Shown: positions 1 through 9,026 of the stretch, one piece after another
Numbering within the stretch: position 1 is the stretch's first letter
How the letters are laid out: the number at the start of each line of letters is the position of its first letter
DNA from: Clostridiales bacterium
GTDB taxonomy: Bacteria; Bacillota; Clostridia; Christensenellales; Borkfalkiaceae
Length of the DNA: 64,000 nt
Assembly (NCBI GenBank): GCA_015055805.1
Contig: SVHN01000005.1
Span: 62,001 to 126,000, forward strand
Direction of reading: 5' to 3'
The notes under the pieces: model-generated
Seen by the model: the letters and a program-made list of their open reading frames with translations, nothing else
Told to the model about the DNA's origin: nothing
Database searches by the model: none
Made by a program: the position numbers and the translations under genes

Positions 1-534
1 CATAGGATCGCTAAACCTTACGTTTTCGGAAAAAGTTTTGAGCGCGCTTTTAAGTTCTTCACCCTGTGCCTTTTCAATAAGCGCGTCAATGTCCGATTTT
101 AACAGTTTTATAAACAATACTTTTCGCTTGGTTTGCCTTTGCGTATCAGTTATATGCTTTGCGGCAAAGGTAAAATACATTGCCGAAATTATGTACGCTG
201 CCGTTACCACTATCTCAATAATGATAAGGACGAGCGGTTTAGTTATATCAACGTACATAAATATTGCGCCCACTACCAAGTAAATCAAGCCGAACACGCC
301 TATTAATACGTATGCTAGGGGAAGGTCAACTATATCTTCGCCGTCTTTTCTTCCCGACCACAAGTGCAATAAAACCGCGCATAAAAGGTTAAACGGTATA
401 GCAAACGCAAACGCTATCCAAAACACCGTTTCTTCTAGCCTTGCCTTGGGAACGGTCAAAAACAGTATTGCGGTAAACACCGCGCACAATATAAACAGAG
501 TGATTAATGTTATCTTTCTTCCTGATTTTTTCAT
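1..534 (-). CDS. Membrane protein, 3' end outside window
   Basis: The frame is open from an ATG at 534 to the left edge (178 codons). It starts 11 bp after the SPFH gene ends, behind a GGGGTGAG ribosome site, so the two are probably co-transcribed. Residues 5-28, 35-60, 75-100 and 105-130 are strongly hydrophobic and likely span the membrane. They are followed by a charged cytoplasmic stretch rich in Lys and Glu (motif KSDIDALIEKAQGEEL). I do not recognise the family. Its position suggests a job together with the SPFH protein, which is inference. The C-terminus is missing because of the window edge, not because of a visible mutation. Confidence 0.7.
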   Translation of the reverse strand, partial: MKKSGRKITLITLFILCAVFTAILFLTVPKARLEETVFWIAFAFAIPFNLLCAVLLHLWSGRKDGEDIVDLPLAYVLIGVFGLIYLVVGAIFMYVDITKPLVLIIIEIVVTAAYIISAMYFTFAAKHITDTQRQTKRKVLFIKLLKSDIDALIEKAQGEELKSALKTFSENVRFSDPM

Positions 535-545
535 GATCTCACCCC

Positions 546-1643
546 TTAGATAAGTTTAGTTCCACAGTCGGGACAGAACCTTGCCGTCGTATCGTTCTTT
601 CTTCCGCAGTTAGGGCAGAAAACCGCTTGGTTCTGCTTTGCGCCGCAAGACATACAGAATTTAGCGTCCATAGGAACGCTCGCCCCGCATTGCGGACAAA
701 CTCTTCCGCCTACACTACTTTGTGGTTGGGTTTGCTGCGGCGTGCTTGCCGTACGCATATCGCTTGCCATTTTGCTTACGTCGCCAGCAATACCGACTCC
801 AACGCCCATGCCGACGCCCATATTAATAAATCCACCCGTTGCGCCTTCGTTCTTTGCCGCGCCTTCCAAGATATCGAACTGGCGTTCTTCTTGATAGGTA
901 AACCCTTCGAGTTCCCTAGCTCTTTTTCTTGCGCCTGCAAGCGTGGTTATCTTAGCCGCTTCCGCCTTAATCTTTTTAAGTTCTTCAACGTCGCTGTCGC
1001 TTGCGCCTATGTAGTCAACCGAGAAGTGGTTAAGTTCTAGTCCTAAATCTGCAATACGCGCGTTGGTCTTTGCCATAATATTTTCCGAAAGTGCGCCGAG
1101 TTTTGCCGTGATATCTAGTATGCTTATACCCTGTTCAACAACGGCTGCGGCAATGCTTTCTTTAACCGCGGAAATCATCATGCCTTTGATAGCGCGACGA
1201 ACGGTGTCCACGTTAAACTCTTTCAACTGCCCTACAACACCCACCACGAAACGGCGCGAGTCAATGATTTTAATGCCCGTCTGTCCGTTTGCAGCAACGC
1301 TTACGACCATGTTGTACTTGGGGTCTTCAAGTTCTATCGGGGTATCCGTTCCCCAAATAACGTCAAGAACACTTACCTTGTTGATAAAAAACACTTCGCA
1401 AGGGAAAGGTACGCCGCCGCCGAAAACGCCCCTAAAAATTCTCTTGATTATGGGTAGGTTTTCGGTCGTTAAAGGGTGTCTACCTGCGCCGAATAAATCT
1501 AACGCCTGTCCGCTTTTATAGAAAATGGCTTCTTGTGATTCGTTTACTATTAGTTGGGACTTTGTGGTTAAGTCGTCACAACTGAATTTATACACTAAGG
1601 TCTTGTTATCGCCTTCGTATTTTATAATCTGTGGTGCGCTCAT
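546..1643 (-). CDS. SPFH-domain protein with C-terminal zinc ribbons (YdjI-like)
   Basis: The 365-residue protein has an SPFH/band-7 type domain over about residues 30-260 (VSVLDVIWGTD, then a helical stretch rich in Lys, Glu and Ala). A glycine-rich linker follows at about 270-300. The tail has two zinc ribbons with paired CxxC motifs (CPQCGASVP...CMSCG and CPNCGRKND...CPDCG). This layout matches the family annotated as virion core protein/YdjI in Bacillus, which acts at the membrane in envelope stress. The family match is by eye; the exact role is unknown. The ATG is preceded by TTGGAGGAGC. A membrane-protein gene follows at 11 bp. Confidence 0.85.
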   Translation of the reverse strand: MSAPQIIKYEGDNKTLVYKFSCDDLTTKSQLIVNESQEAIFYKSGQALDLFGAGRHPLTTENLPIIKRIFRGVFGGGVPFPCEVFFINKVSVLDVIWGTDTPIELEDPKYNMVVSVAANGQTGIKIIDSRRFVVGVVGQLKEFNVDTVRRAIKGMMISAVKESIAAAVVEQGISILDITAKLGALSENIMAKTNARIADLGLELNHFSVDYIGASDSDVEELKKIKAEAAKITTLAGARKRARELEGFTYQEERQFDILEGAAKNEGATGGFINMGVGMGVGVGIAGDVSKMASDMRTASTPQQTQPQSSVGGRVCPQCGASVPMDAKFCMSCGAKQNQAVFCPNCGRKNDTTARFCPDCGTKLI

Positions 1644-1718
1644 TTTGCTCCTCCAACGTTTTCACGCGCGTTTTTATCTAGCGCGCGCGACCTTATATCA
1701 TATTCTATAATAAATTAA

Positions 1719-1747
1719 AGTATAACCCGACTTTCCCCGTTTGTCAA
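1719..1747 (-). promoter_or_regulatory. Promoter of the SPFH gene
   Basis: On the minus strand TTGACA (1742-1747) and TATACT (1719-1724) are separated by exactly 17 bp. This near-consensus sigma-A promoter lies about 75 bp upstream of the SPFH start codon. Confidence 0.75.
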
Positions 1748-1820
1748 TAGCAATTAATTAAATTTAGTGATTTTTGCTAAATATTTTATACCTTTAACCT
1801 TCGTTTAGCTTTTATTTTTG

Positions 1821-1849
1821 TTGTATCTTTTTTTTATTTGTGGTATACT
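1821..1849 (+). promoter_or_regulatory. Promoter of the flavodiiron gene
   Basis: TTGTAT (1821-1826) and TATACT (1844-1849) are 17 bp apart. They lie 37 bp before the fprA start, which has an AGAGGTG ribosome site. Confidence 0.65.
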
Positions 1850-1885
1850 TTGACAAGAAAATGATAATACAGAGGTGCTTTAATT

Positions 1886-3037
1886 ATGCGTATAACAGAC
1901 GACGTTAAATATATCGGCGTAAACGACCACCAAACCGATTTGTTTGAAGGTCAATACGTTATCCCTAACGGAATTGCTTACAACTCTTACCTTATCCTTG
2001 ACCAAAAAGTTGCGGTTATGGATACCGTTGATTCAAGGTTTAATAAAGAGTGGCTAGACAACCTAAGCGCAGCCCTTAACGGAAGACAGCCCGATTACCT
2101 AATCGTTCAACACATGGAACCCGACCACTCGTCAAGCATAACTGATTTTGTAGCCGCTTACCCCGACGCTAAAATCGTTTCTTCATCAAAAGCGTTCGTT
2201 ATGATGAATAACTTCTTCGGAACGGACTTTAAGGAAAAACAGATGGTCGTTGGTGAAGGGGATAAACTTTCCTTAGGCAAGCACGAACTAACTTTCGTCA
2301 CCGCGCCCATGGTGCATTGGCCAGAAGTTATAGTAACCTACGACGCTTTTGATAAAATACTTTTCTCTGCCGACGGGTTTGGAAAGTTCGGCGCGCTAGA
2401 CGCGGACGAAGACTGGGCTTGCGAGGCTAGAAGATATTATATCGGTATCGTTGGAAAATACGGCGTTCAGGTTCAGAGTTTACTTAAAAAAGCAAGCGCG
2501 CTAGACATTAATATAATCTGTCCTTTGCACGGACCTATCCTTGCCGAAAACCTTGGGTATTATCTCAACCTTTACAATATCTGGTCTAGTTATCAACCCG
2601 AAAGTAAGGGCGTTATGATCGCCTATACTTCGGTTTACGGCAACACCAAAAAAGCCGTGCTTGAACTTGAAAAAACCTTGATTGATAGCGGCTGTGAAAA
2701 GGTTGTGGTTACAGACCTAGCAAGATGCGATATGGCAGAAGCCGTTGAAGACGCGTTCCGTTACGATAGATTAGTTCTTGCAACCACCACTTATAACGGT
2801 GAAATCTTCCCGTTTATGCGTGAGTTTATCAACCACCTTGTAGAACGTAACTATCAAAACAGAAAAGTGGGCTTGATTGAAAACGGAAGTTGGGCACCCG
2901 TTGCTGCAAAGATTATGAAAGCGGCGTTTGAAAAGAGTAAGAATATTACTTTCTGTGAAAACTCTGTGAAAATCACTTCGGCTTTAAACCATTCTAGCAT
3001 GGCTCAACTAAAAGCCTTGGCTAACGAACTCTTATAA
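1886..3037 (+). CDS. fprA: A-type flavoprotein (flavodiiron protein)
   Basis: The 383-residue protein has the two-domain layout of class A flavodiiron proteins. The N-terminal metallo-beta-lactamase-like domain (about 1-245) carries the diiron ligands HMEPDHSSS, a His in VHWPEVI, and SADGFGKFG. The C-terminal flavodoxin-like FMN domain (about 250-383) starts at IAYTSVYGNTKKA. Such enzymes reduce O2 to water or NO to N2O in the cytoplasm of anaerobes, taking electrons from rubredoxin. That is family knowledge. The length is typical and no ligand appears lost. The gene stands alone with its own promoter and a downstream terminator. Confidence 0.93.
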   Translation: MRITDDVKYIGVNDHQTDLFEGQYVIPNGIAYNSYLILDQKVAVMDTVDSRFNKEWLDNLSAALNGRQPDYLIVQHMEPDHSSSITDFVAAYPDAKIVSSSKAFVMMNNFFGTDFKEKQMVVGEGDKLSLGKHELTFVTAPMVHWPEVIVTYDAFDKILFSADGFGKFGALDADEDWACEARRYYIGIVGKYGVQVQSLLKKASALDINIICPLHGPILAENLGYYLNLYNIWSSYQPESKGVMIAYTSVYGNTKKAVLELEKTLIDSGCEKVVVTDLARCDMAEAVEDAFRYDRLVLATTTYNGEIFPFMREFINHLVERNYQNRKVGLIENGSWAPVAAKIMKAAFEKSKNITFCENSVKITSALNHSSMAQLKALANELL

Positions 3038-3053
3038 TAAACTTTAAAATAGC

Positions 3054-3097
3054 AAAAGCGCAACGCTCGTTTTAGAGAGTTGCGCTTTAATTTTTTT
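3054..3097. terminator. Bidirectional terminator
   Basis: The stem AAAGCGCAAC/GTTGCGCTTT is followed by a T run on the plus strand and A-rich sequence on the other side. It lies between the convergent fprA and DUF4097 genes. Confidence 0.8.
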
Positions 3098-3100
3098 GGT

Positions 3101-4120
3101 TTAGTTTTTTATAGATATTTCTATATCGCCAGTAGACGTCGTGATTTCACATCTTCCGCCACTCGTTCCCCTTGGCACTTCTACTTCACCCGTGGACGTA
3201 TCGGTTATAAACGTCTTTTCGGTGAGTAGTACGCCTTCAACGTCGCCCGTACTTGTCTTTATATTAAGACTTTCCGCATCACAGCCGTATAGTTCAACGT
3301 CACCAGTATCAGTTTCAATCCCTATATTTTTCGCGATACAATCTTTAAGCGTAACTTCGCCCGTAGTTGCTTTAACCGACATATTTTCCACAACTGAAAG
3401 CGCGCTTAGGATAATATCACCCGTATCTGTTTCAATAGATACGCTGTTTGCATTTACGCTATCGGCGTAAACGTCACCTGTCGTTCCCGTAATTTTTAAT
3501 TGTTCTTCAAGCGTAAACGAACTAATCCGCACGTCACCCGTGTGAGTATCAATGATGGCGTTCTTTGCCGTTATTCCGCTAGCGATAACTTCGCCCGTAT
3601 CAACGCTTATCGAAAGGGTTTCTTTCACGCCTGATAAAACCGCAACGTCGCCCGTATCCGTTTTGACGGTCACGGAAGAAAAACTAAATGCCTTTTCAAT
3701 ATTAACGTCACCCGTATCTGTTTCCACGGCTAAATTTTCAAACTCGGTCTTGTTTAGGTATACGTTTATATAGACGTTAGGCGTGAAAAGGGTTACGTGG
3801 TCATACCACTCTCTTTGATCTTCATGCGTTATATTTAGTACGCCGTCGCTAACAGATACGTTATGGGTTTGCTTTTCTAGTTCTTTTACTTCGACCTTAC
3901 TTGCTCCGTCTGTAAAGATAAAATGAACGTCGCTCGTATTCGTTTCTACGTTTATCTTAGAAAAATCTTCGGTCAACTCGTACGAACTATCCACCGTCTT
4001 GCCTAGTGCTAACGATCTAAAGTTAAAACCCATTGACGCTAAGCCCACAACCGCAACGACTGCGCCTGATATTACTAATATTAAACCGACGATTATTGCT
4101 ATCAGTTTAGACTTTTTCAT
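3101..4120 (-). CDS. DUF4097-family membrane-anchored beta-repeat protein
   Basis: The 339-residue protein has one N-terminal membrane segment (about 8-30). A long extracytoplasmic beta-rich region follows, built of about ten repeats around the motif DTGDV or TSTGDV spaced roughly 20 residues apart. This is the pattern of DUF4097 (adhesin-like beta-helix) proteins. Its gene overlaps the DUF1700 gene by 14 bp and forms a padR-DUF1700-DUF4097 operon. That arrangement is common in Bacillota and thought to sense envelope conditions, though no molecular function is established. The gene-level repetition produces long antisense open frames, which I consider artefacts. Confidence 0.85.
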   Translation of the reverse strand: MKKSKLIAIIVGLILVISGAVVAVVGLASMGFNFRSLALGKTVDSSYELTEDFSKINVETNTSDVHFIFTDGASKVEVKELEKQTHNVSVSDGVLNITHEDQREWYDHVTLFTPNVYINVYLNKTEFENLAVETDTGDVNIEKAFSFSSVTVKTDTGDVAVLSGVKETLSISVDTGEVIASGITAKNAIIDTHTGDVRISSFTLEEQLKITGTTGDVYADSVNANSVSIETDTGDIILSALSVVENMSVKATTGEVTLKDCIAKNIGIETDTGDVELYGCDAESLNIKTSTGDVEGVLLTEKTFITDTSTGEVEVPRGTSGGRCEITTSTGDIEISIKN

Positions 4121-4718
4121 ATTTTACCCCCTTTTTGATAAAGCAGGATTTAATACCTATAAATATTGCCTTACTTGCCTTTACAAGTCCCTTTGCGACC
4201 AAATTATTGACCACTATCATCAAAGCCGCAATCCCTGCGCACACTAAGCCCGCGCCTAGCATAAATAGCCCTGCGCCAACGTTTGCCTGTATAAGATAAA
4301 CCACTAGACAAACGACGCCTACTAGTCCGCCTATTGCAAGCGATGCGCCCACAGCATAAAAGACAACTAAAACCGCCCATAACACGGCGTACAAACTTAT
4401 GACGACGGCAACCGCCGCGATCATAAGCGACAACCAAATAGGTGAGCCTAGCACGATTAAAATTATTTCCCATACCCCTAGCGCACGCTTAGGTTTCAAT
4501 CTGTTTTTAACGAGAGTTTTTAGCGGCAAGTCTAGCATGATTTGCTCTGCTATCCTTTGCGGTGTACCGATTTCTAGAACGGCTTGTTCTTCGGTCAATC
4601 CGTCTTCTACTCTATCGTCTATCATTTCGCCGTAATACACTAGCGTTTTGTCGCGCTCTTCCTTGCAAACGCAATCGAGCCGCTTTTCTAATTCGGATAA
4701 AAAATCTATTTTATTCAT
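4107..4718 (-). CDS. DUF1700 (HAAS-domain) membrane protein
   Basis: This 203-residue protein begins with the soluble helical HAAS/DUF1700 module (LSELEKRLDCVCKEERDKTL, then EMIDDRVEDGLTEEQAV and IAEQI, residues 5-60). Several membrane helices follow between about 80 and 185. HAAS domains interact with PadR regulators, and this gene overlaps the padR gene by 8 bp. A signalling role between membrane and regulator is therefore likely (family knowledge plus context). The next gene overlaps its 3' end by 14 bp. Confidence 0.85.
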   Translation of the reverse strand: MNKIDFLSELEKRLDCVCKEERDKTLVYYGEMIDDRVEDGLTEEQAVLEIGTPQRIAEQIMLDLPLKTLVKNRLKPKRALGVWEIILIVLGSPIWLSLMIAAVAVVISLYAVLWAVLVVFYAVGASLAIGGLVGVVCLVVYLIQANVGAGLFMLGAGLVCAGIAALMIVVNNLVAKGLVKASKAIFIGIKSCFIKKGVKYEKV

Positions 4719-5031
4719 CTGCGCCGTCCTCCTTCATTATAAATTTGTATATGGAAAGCACTTCTTTCCACTCTTTCTTGAACTCTTCTATTCTTAGTTT
4801 CCCAAGTTCGGTTATGTGATAATACTTTCTAAGCCTGCCGTTATGTTCTACACTTCGTTCCACTAACAATCGATTACTTTCTAATCTGCGAAGTATAGGA
4901 TATAAGGTCGACTCGGATATATCTATATAAGGCTTGACGTCCTTTATAATCTTGTAGCCGTAAGAATCTTCGTTCTTTATCGCCGCAAGCACGCACACGT
5001 CTAATAGTCCCCTTTTTATCTGCGCATCCAT
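4711..5031 (-). CDS. PadR-family transcriptional regulator
   Basis: The 106-residue protein has the PadR winged-helix fold: KRGLLDVCVLAAIKNEDSYG at the N-terminus, then LYPILRRLESNRLL and RKYYHITELGKLRIEEF (recognition helix and wing). It is first in an operon with DUF1700 and DUF4097 proteins. It probably represses this operon through the palindrome in its own promoter (5052-5074). The ligand is unknown. Confidence 0.92.
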   Translation of the reverse strand: MDAQIKRGLLDVCVLAAIKNEDSYGYKIIKDVKPYIDISESTLYPILRRLESNRLLVERSVEHNGRLRKYYHITELGKLRIEEFKKEWKEVLSIYKFIMKEDGADE

Positions 5032-5051
5032 TTGAATACCCCCTTTCGCGT

Positions 5052-5083
5052 AATACTATACCACGCGTAGTATTTCTTGTCAA
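5052..5083 (-). promoter_or_regulatory. padR promoter with overlapping operator
   Basis: On the minus strand TTGACA (5078-5083) and TATAGT (5055-5060) are 17 bp apart. A perfect 7-bp dyad AATACTA/TAGTATT (5052-5058 and 5068-5074) covers the -10 box and half the spacer. This is the expected position for autorepression by the downstream PadR protein. The dyad is seen directly; its use by PadR is inferred. Confidence 0.75.
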
Positions 5084-5117
5084 GTATTTTTTAAAATTTT
5101 TTTAATAAGGTTGCCAA

Positions 5118-5148
5118 ACAAAAAACGCCCTGTTTTTGACAGAGCGTT
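5118..5148 (-). terminator. Terminator of the MATE gene
   Basis: On the minus strand the stem AACGCTCTG/CAGGGCGTT is followed by TTTTTTG, 20 bp after the MATE stop codon. Confidence 0.75.
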
Positions 5149-5167
5149 TGTTATTAAAAAGTTTTAA

Positions 5168-6535
5168 TTATAACTCTTCGGCTAGGACGCGACGTTTTTT
5201 CCAGCGACCAGCAAGGAAATAAATTAGGCTTGGGATTGCAAAGCCGTAAGGTGCTAAGCCGTAACCCAAGACGAACCCGTAAAACCCCCAACCGAAAACT
5301 ATTCCAAACAGCCAACTTAGTCCTATTCTTAAAACCACGCCGTCAAGCATAGCGAGAACCATACTGAATTTGGCGTTGCCTATACCCTGAACGAACGCGC
5401 CGCTTCCGCGCATGACGGCAAGAGCGGGGAACATCCAAAGTATTGCCGATATAAACGTTCCCGAAAGGTCGTGAACCAAGGGGTCGTCAGAGAAGAGCAT
5501 AAACATTTGCTTGCCGAGTAGCACGTATAAAAGCATAAACACGACGGTAAATATAAGCGAATAAATCCAAGCGACGTACACCACTTTTTTTGCGCGTTTC
5601 TGTTCGCCTGCGCCTATGTTTTGGCTTACCATAGGAAGTGCGGCGTGCTGAATACCTTGCGATATTTTGTTTATTATATCGTCTATTCTTATTCCCACGC
5701 CGAAAGTTGCGCTTGCAACCACGCCGACGTTATTTATCATTGAGTTTACAAACAGCATTGAAACGTTGATAAATCCCGACTGCACCGCCATAGGCGTGCC
5801 GAGCGCGGCTATCATTTTAAGATAGTTTTTGTTGGGCTTAAAACTTTCCTTTTTAAAGTCAAACCCGAAAGACGCTTTGTGCTTAATTAAATATACTATG
5901 GAAAATATAAACGACGCTGCTTGACCGATTATGGTTGCCCACGCCGCACCTGCGACACCTAAGCCTAGAACACCAGTAAACACTAGGTCTAGAATTAGGT
6001 TTATTACAGACGCTATTAAAATAAACAAGAACGGTCTTTTTACGTCGCCCATACCCCTAAGAACTGCCGATACCATATTATAGCCTGCGGTAAATATTAA
6101 CCCGCCGCCGCATATAACAAGGTACTGTTCCGCCATTTTATAAGACTCGGTCGGAATATTCATAATCTTTAATATCCAGCCGCGCAAAAAAATCATTGCT
6201 AGCGAAAGCACGACCGATACGGCTATGACAAACACGAAAAGAGTGCCGATTATATCGTTCATTTCCCTATGCTTTTTTGCGCCGAGTGCCTGTGATATAA
6301 GAACTTGCCCTGCGTTAGAAAAGCCCAAGCAGACCATAGTCGCAAAGTTTACAATTTGACTGCTCTGCGACACGGCAGAAAGACCTGCCGTCCCGACGTA
6401 TTTGCCGACGACCATCATGTCGATAGTGCTGTAAATAACCTGCAACGCGTTAGACGCCATAAACGGCAACGCAAACAGCAGCATCTGCTTAAATATATTA
6501 CCTTTTGTAAAATCTTTCGATATGCTCGCCGCCAC
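5168..6535 (-). CDS. MATE-family multidrug exporter
   Basis: The 455-residue protein has about 12 hydrophobic segments in two similar halves. It shows typical MATE features: LPFMASNALQVIYSTIDMM and VGKYVGTAGLSAVSQSSQIV near the N-terminus, and LGTPMAVQSGFINVSMLFVN in the second half. Such proteins export cationic compounds in exchange for Na+ or H+. The frame begins with a GTG (6535). The promoter TTGACT-17-TAAGAT lies just upstream. It stands alone between the amidohydrolase terminator and its own, so the substrate cannot be inferred from neighbours. Confidence 0.9.
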   Translation of the reverse strand: MAASISKDFTKGNIFKQMLLFALPFMASNALQVIYSTIDMMVVGKYVGTAGLSAVSQSSQIVNFATMVCLGFSNAGQVLISQALGAKKHREMNDIIGTLFVFVIAVSVVLSLAMIFLRGWILKIMNIPTESYKMAEQYLVICGGGLIFTAGYNMVSAVLRGMGDVKRPFLFILIASVINLILDLVFTGVLGLGVAGAAWATIIGQAASFIFSIVYLIKHKASFGFDFKKESFKPNKNYLKMIAALGTPMAVQSGFINVSMLFVNSMINNVGVVASATFGVGIRIDDIINKISQGIQHAALPMVSQNIGAGEQKRAKKVVYVAWIYSLIFTVVFMLLYVLLGKQMFMLFSDDPLVHDLSGTFISAILWMFPALAVMRGSGAFVQGIGNAKFSMVLAMLDGVVLRIGLSWLFGIVFGWGFYGFVLGYGLAPYGFAIPSLIYFLAGRWKKRRVLAEEL

Positions 6536-6607
6536 TTTTCTTATCTCCCGCGCAATATCTTAACACAAAGACGGTGTAAAGTCAAAGACTTATTCGGTTA
6601 TCGCTCA

Positions 6608-6648
6608 TAAAAAACAAGAACAAGTTAGAGTTGTTCCGACTTGTTCTT
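6608..6648 (-). terminator. Terminator of the AtuA/hydro-lyase operon
   Basis: On the minus strand the 10-bp stem AAGAACAAGT/ACTTGTTCTT is followed by GTTTTTTA, shortly after the amidohydrolase stop codon. Confidence 0.8.
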
Positions 6649-6662
6649 TATCTTAAATCTAA

Positions 6663-8300
6663 TTATTTTCGTTTGGGTAGTTTGGTCTTTTTTAGCACCC
6701 TTTCCATATTCGCGCCTAGAATAGCCTCGATTTGATAATCGGGGATATCGGTTGATAAAAGCCTACCCATTTCCCACGCCATATCGTGAACTATAGTATC
6801 CGTACCAAACACCACTCTTTTATAGTCTATTTTTTTAAGGGTATCTTCCCACCGCACTTCACTAGTGAAAGTCCCGCAATAATCGAACATGCAGTTATTA
6901 AAGCGGCTATCTGATGCGTACTCTTCACATTGACGTCTGCCTTCCGTTCCGCCGCCCGTATGTCCTATAATAAAGGTTGCGTTGGGATACTTTGCCGCGC
7001 ACTCCATAACCTTTTTGGCGTTGCCGTGCTTGCCTTCCCAACAATGTATTAATACGTGCATATCGTGTGCGTCTGCGTATTCCCAAGCCTTGCTAAAACG
7101 CTCGTCGTCCACATCGACGCCGATATATTCGGGAATAGCTTTCATTCCGCAAAAATATCCACCGCTGAAAAAATTATCGAATAACTCTTGGCTATACAAT
7201 GCGTGGTGAATAGGATTTATGACTAAATTACCGCGAAACCGTTCCTTGTCGTCAATGGCGTCTTCCACCTGCCTATTACCTTCGACGGCGTGACCAAAAA
7301 GCGCGGTTTCCGGCTGAGAAATTATTTTGTCTATACCGAGTTTATCCATATCGCGTTTAAGCGCGGCTATCTGCCCGTCTATGCCGTTCTCTGTAAGAAT
7401 CCAACTGCGCGCAAACGGACCTATATGGCTGTGCGCGTCTATGACTAAGACGTCCTTAACACCTTTTTCGGCAATAAAGTCTTTCCAAAATCTGTTGTTT
7501 ATTTGGTCGTCAATCGTCTTGCGGTTTTTAACTACCGCATTATAAACTCGCTTGGGTAAAAGTTTGGTAAAGTTATCGTAACTAATAGCGTCCTTTTGGT
7601 CTTGGGAAATATCCGCGTACGATAACCCTGCAAGCGCAGCACCGTTATGACTTCTATATCCTACGCCGAATACCAACCGCTCTGCACCAACGTGTTCGCA
7701 GATTATCTTTATCGCGTCGCGAACGTGCAGCCACGATATATCCGCGTAAATATTTTTTCTTCTGTTCATCAGGTCGAAAACTCTGGAATACTGCCACCAC
7801 ATAACCTGTTTTATAACAAAATTAAGTTCGGGATAATCGCCTGCAATAGCCGCCAAATCTTCTAAGTCTTCCGACGTTAGTTCTGTCACGTCCATCATAA
7901 CTACGGGTGCGTACTTGCGTATTCTGTCGAACACTCTTCTGTATTCGACCATGCGGAATCTATTCGTTACGGGGAAAATCACCACGCAACCCACTTCGCC
8001 CGATTCAAGATAACTTTCAAGGTGTTCCATTTCACCCCTGCCTACTAACATTGCAGGGTTTACGGCGAACGCTGGAATAACCCTTTCCTTTGCGCCGAGA
8101 GTTTGTTTTATGTCGTCTATAAGATAGCCGTTACCGTAAACGGGGTGCAAGTCTTTTGCGTTGACGTGATAAACCACCGTTTGATAAATTCCTAGCCTAT
8201 CCATTTCCGATAAAAGGTCTTTAATCGTATCGTAGTCGCCCTTTTCGTACGCGCCTACCCCGTACTTTCCATTGACGTTTATATAATAAGGACTTTTCAT
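6663..8300 (-). CDS. Tandem amidohydrolase-family protein, first barrel degenerate
   Basis: The protein has 545 residues from an ATG at 8300 behind GGTGGAG; a GTG three codons earlier is possible. It contains two amidohydrolase-2 TIM barrels in series. The second half (about 290-540) keeps the metal motifs: IDAHSHIG, LIHCWEGKHG, FIIGHTGGG and FGTDTIVHDMAWE. In the first half (about 1-280) the equivalent of HxH reads INVNGKYG, so the metal site is lost. The N-terminal barrel is probably structural or regulatory. It is the last gene of the five-gene operon. Likely chemistry is hydrolysis or decarboxylation of a carboxylic acid; the substrate is unknown. Confidence 0.8.
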   Translation of the reverse strand: MKSPYYINVNGKYGVGAYEKGDYDTIKDLLSEMDRLGIYQTVVYHVNAKDLHPVYGNGYLIDDIKQTLGAKERVIPAFAVNPAMLVGRGEMEHLESYLESGEVGCVVIFPVTNRFRMVEYRRVFDRIRKYAPVVMMDVTELTSEDLEDLAAIAGDYPELNFVIKQVMWWQYSRVFDLMNRRKNIYADISWLHVRDAIKIICEHVGAERLVFGVGYRSHNGAALAGLSYADISQDQKDAISYDNFTKLLPKRVYNAVVKNRKTIDDQINNRFWKDFIAEKGVKDVLVIDAHSHIGPFARSWILTENGIDGQIAALKRDMDKLGIDKIISQPETALFGHAVEGNRQVEDAIDDKERFRGNLVINPIHHALYSQELFDNFFSGGYFCGMKAIPEYIGVDVDDERFSKAWEYADAHDMHVLIHCWEGKHGNAKKVMECAAKYPNATFIIGHTGGGTEGRRQCEEYASDSRFNNCMFDYCGTFTSEVRWEDTLKKIDYKRVVFGTDTIVHDMAWEMGRLLSTDIPDYQIEAILGANMERVLKKTKLPKRK

Positions 8301-8391
8301 AATCTCCACCTAACCTAGTTTAATCGTATTGTACTACAATCTAAAACTTTTCTCAACACAAATTTAAAAATTATCTAACGCAAAACAAAAA

Positions 8392-9015
8392 TTAATACAG
8401 TTTAGTAAACTTAAAATTCTCGTCAATGCCGAGTTCTTTAAGTGCTTTTTCCTTGCGCTTTGCTATTTCGCCGTCAAGCTTATCAAAATAATTATTACCT
8501 TCGGTATCAATATCCACGATAAAAGGTCCGATATCTTTAAGGTTAAAAAACCAAGCCGCCTCTATCCTGCCCAGTTCGTCGTAAAGATATACGTCTTCTA
8601 CTTCGATAGAGTCTATCCAAAGATTAGGGCTTACCGAACGCGGCGAAACGTGCACGCACTTTTTCTCTTTCATCATCTTGGCGGTTTCTTCACCCATTGT
8701 GGTTTTTCCAACTATCATTTTAAGGTTCCACTCGTCTACACTCTTTGCGCCCCATTTTTCAAACCTTATACTAGACGTGGGCATAAACGACATAAGTTTC
8801 CACTTTCCGTTCTCTTTTATAATGACCGGACCGTTATGAATAAGCACGTTTCTTCCTTCGGTAGAAAACGGCAAAACGTTCTTTTCGTCAAATATGTATT
8901 TTTGCAGTCTTGAACGGCAGGTAAAAGCCTTTCCGCTAACGTAAACAATATCGCCTATCTTTAATTTTTGAACGTCTGCGTCGGTTAGTGGCGCAGTCAA
9001 ATGATATTCTGCCAT
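8392..9015 (-). CDS. Class I fumarate hydratase/tartrate dehydratase, beta subunit
   Basis: The 207-residue protein starts at MAEYHLTAPLTDADVQKL behind GGAGAAAAAATT. It matches the beta (C-terminal) domain of two-subunit class I hydro-lyases: LKIGDIVYVSGKAFTCRSR, then IHNGPVI, GKTTMGEETA and DIGPFIVDIDTEGNNYF. It lies 11 bp after the alpha-subunit gene. The pair forms an oxygen-sensitive 4Fe-4S dehydratase acting on fumarate/malate, tartrate or mesaconate (family knowledge). Sitting inside an AtuA/DUF4387 operon, a substrate other than fumarate is plausible. A Met ten codons upstream would overlap the alpha gene and lacks a good ribosome site. Confidence 0.88.
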   Translation of the reverse strand: MAEYHLTAPLTDADVQKLKIGDIVYVSGKAFTCRSRLQKYIFDEKNVLPFSTEGRNVLIHNGPVIIKENGKWKLMSFMPTSSIRFEKWGAKSVDEWNLKMIVGKTTMGEETAKMMKEKKCVHVSPRSVSPNLWIDSIEVEDVYLYDELGRIEAAWFFNLKDIGPFIVDIDTEGNNYFDKLDGEIAKRKEKALKELGIDENFKFTKLY

Positions 9016-9026
9016 AATTTTTCTCC

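Noticed and set aside
627-1521. Plus-strand frames opposite the SPFH gene
   Set aside because: The minus strand encodes clear SPFH and zinc-ribbon motifs; the antisense frames show none.
3141-3773. Open frames on the plus strand opposite the DUF4097 gene
   Set aside because: They are antisense shadows of the repeated DTGDV codons, without ribosome sites or homology.
8304-8391. Riboswitch between the hydro-lyase and amidohydrolase genes
   Set aside because: The gap is short and AT-rich with no conserved aptamer motif or terminator.
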